A DNA stretch of 5,386 nucleotides from contig JAJKJG010000259.1 of assembly GCA_021154065.1 (NCBI GenBank), forward strand, positions 1-5,386, read 5' to 3'. The notes under the pieces were generated by a model, which worked only from the letters and a program-made list of their open reading frames with translations, searched no databases and was not told the DNA's origin. This DNA is from Methylobacterium sp. (GTDB lineage Bacteria > Pseudomonadota > Alphaproteobacteria > Rhizobiales > Beijerinckiaceae). This document shows, one piece after another, positions 4,815 to 5,386 of the stretch (within the stretch, counting starts at the first letter, position 1; every line of letters starts with the position of its first letter). The position numbers were made by a program, and so were the translations under genes.

Positions 4815-5386
4815 TCAGACTCCTCCCCTGCGCGCCGCCCGCCACAGCAGCCACTGCTTCTTCCATTGCGGCAGATCGACCACGGTCCGGAACGGGTCGT
4901 AGCCGCGCCCCTCCATCCGCCTGAGGTAGGGCTCGACGAGAGCGACCGGCAGGAACGCCGGGACGATCGTCGGCGGCACGGTGGCGCGCAGCGCGCGGAC
5001 GCGCCGGAGGTGATCGCGGGCGATGGCGCGCAGCTCGGCGAGGGCCGCCACAAGCCCGGGGCCGGCACGCCCGGCGACGATGTCCTCGCGCGTGACGCCG
5101 TGGCGCGCGAAGACCTGCATCGGCAGGAACACCTGGCCGCGCCTGGCGTGCCATGGGAGAGCGCGCAGCAGCCCGGCGACGGCGTAGGCGACGCCGGCAT
5201 GGCCGGCGGCGTCGGCGGCGCCGGGGTCGGCGCCGTCGTTGAGGATCAGGCTGGCGAGCCGGATCAGCGCCGAGGAGGTCTCGCCGCCATAGCCCTCGAA
5301 ATCGGCGAGCGTCGGCATCGGGTCGTCGTAGAGGTCGAAGGCGCGGGCGTCGACGAGGTCGACGAGGGCCTGCCGCGGCAGCCGGA
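4815..5386 (-). CDS. Squalene/phytoene synthase family protein, NDUFAF6-like branch, C-terminal part (5' end outside window)
   Basis: 189 residues are visible, continuing past the window edge with no start in sight; the ATG at 5318 is internal. The segment VDARAFDLYDDPMPTLADFE (11-30) and GYGGETSSALIRLASLIL (31-48) is typical of alphaproteobacterial squalene/phytoene synthase family proteins. In true synthases the next helix carries an NxxRDxxxD metal site. Here the matching stretch reads GLLRALPWHARRGQVFLP (71-88) without those aspartates. That fits the branch containing the mitochondrial complex I assembly factor NDUFAF6, which is not thought to make squalene or phytoene. The C-terminus DLPQWKKQWLLWRAARR (170-186) is also typical as I recall it. 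It converges with the dehydrogenase gene, 21 bases apart. A true prenyl-synthase role is less likely but cannot be excluded without the N-terminal half. Confidence 0.85.
   Translation of the reverse strand, partial: RLPRQALVDLVDARAFDLYDDPMPTLADFEGYGGETSSALIRLASLILNDGADPGAADAAGHAGVAYAVAGLLRALPWHARRGQVFLPMQVFARHGVTREDIVAGRAGPGLVAALAELRAIARDHLRRVRALRATVPPTIVPAFLPVALVEPYLRRMEGRGYDPFRTVVDLPQWKKQWLLWRAARRGGV

Overview
The window is very GC-rich. Its coding frames have G or C at nearly every third position, and it carries an AT-richer palindromic intergenic repeat of a type I associate with Hyphomicrobiales (Rhizobiales). A NDUFS6-like zinc-finger protein and a squalene/phytoene-synthase-like protein of the NDUFAF6 type also point to an alphaproteobacterium, for example the Bosea, Methylobacterium, Chelatococcus or Bradyrhizobium neighbourhood. 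I cannot name a genus.

Layout. Positions 1-184 hold the edge of a gene whose strand is ambiguous. A small three-helix membrane protein follows (266-496, possibly starting near 185). After a nested hairpin (510-558) comes a 95-residue zf-CHCC zinc-finger protein (567-854). Its stop codon touches a two-hairpin repeat (854-953) that fills the whole gap to a class A flavoprotein monooxygenase (956-2137). After 71 bases come three co-oriented genes: a LigK-type 4-carboxy-4-hydroxy-2-oxoadipate aldolase/oxaloacetate decarboxylase (2209-2898), a cytoplasmic 4,5-dihydroxyphthalate-decarboxylase-like protein with a substrate-binding-protein fold (2902-3813), and a DUF1932-type NAD(P)-dependent dehydrogenase (3873-4793). 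The first two of these are 3 bases apart. A perfect 11-bp hairpin lies before the third. On the minus strand, converging on this cluster with a 21-base gap, is the C-terminal part of a squalene/phytoene synthase family protein (4815 to the window end). It lacks the second aspartate-rich metal site and so resembles the NDUFAF6 branch.

How the genes may work together. The aldolase performs the last step of protocatechuate or gallate 4,5-cleavage, giving pyruvate and oxaloacetate. The decarboxylase-like protein resembles the enzyme that forms protocatechuate from 4,5-dihydroxyphthalate. With a flavin hydroxylase on one side and a dehydrogenase on the other, the cluster looks like part of a catabolic route for an aromatic or polycarboxylic acid. 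No ring-cleavage dioxygenase, hydratase or transporter is visible, so the substrate cannot be assigned. I see no phage, transposase, CRISPR, tRNA or rRNA signal. The most interesting unexplained items are the repeat abutting two genes, the decarboxylase-like protein with an altered family motif beside the aldolase and DUF1932 genes, and the two structured RNA elements near start codons.
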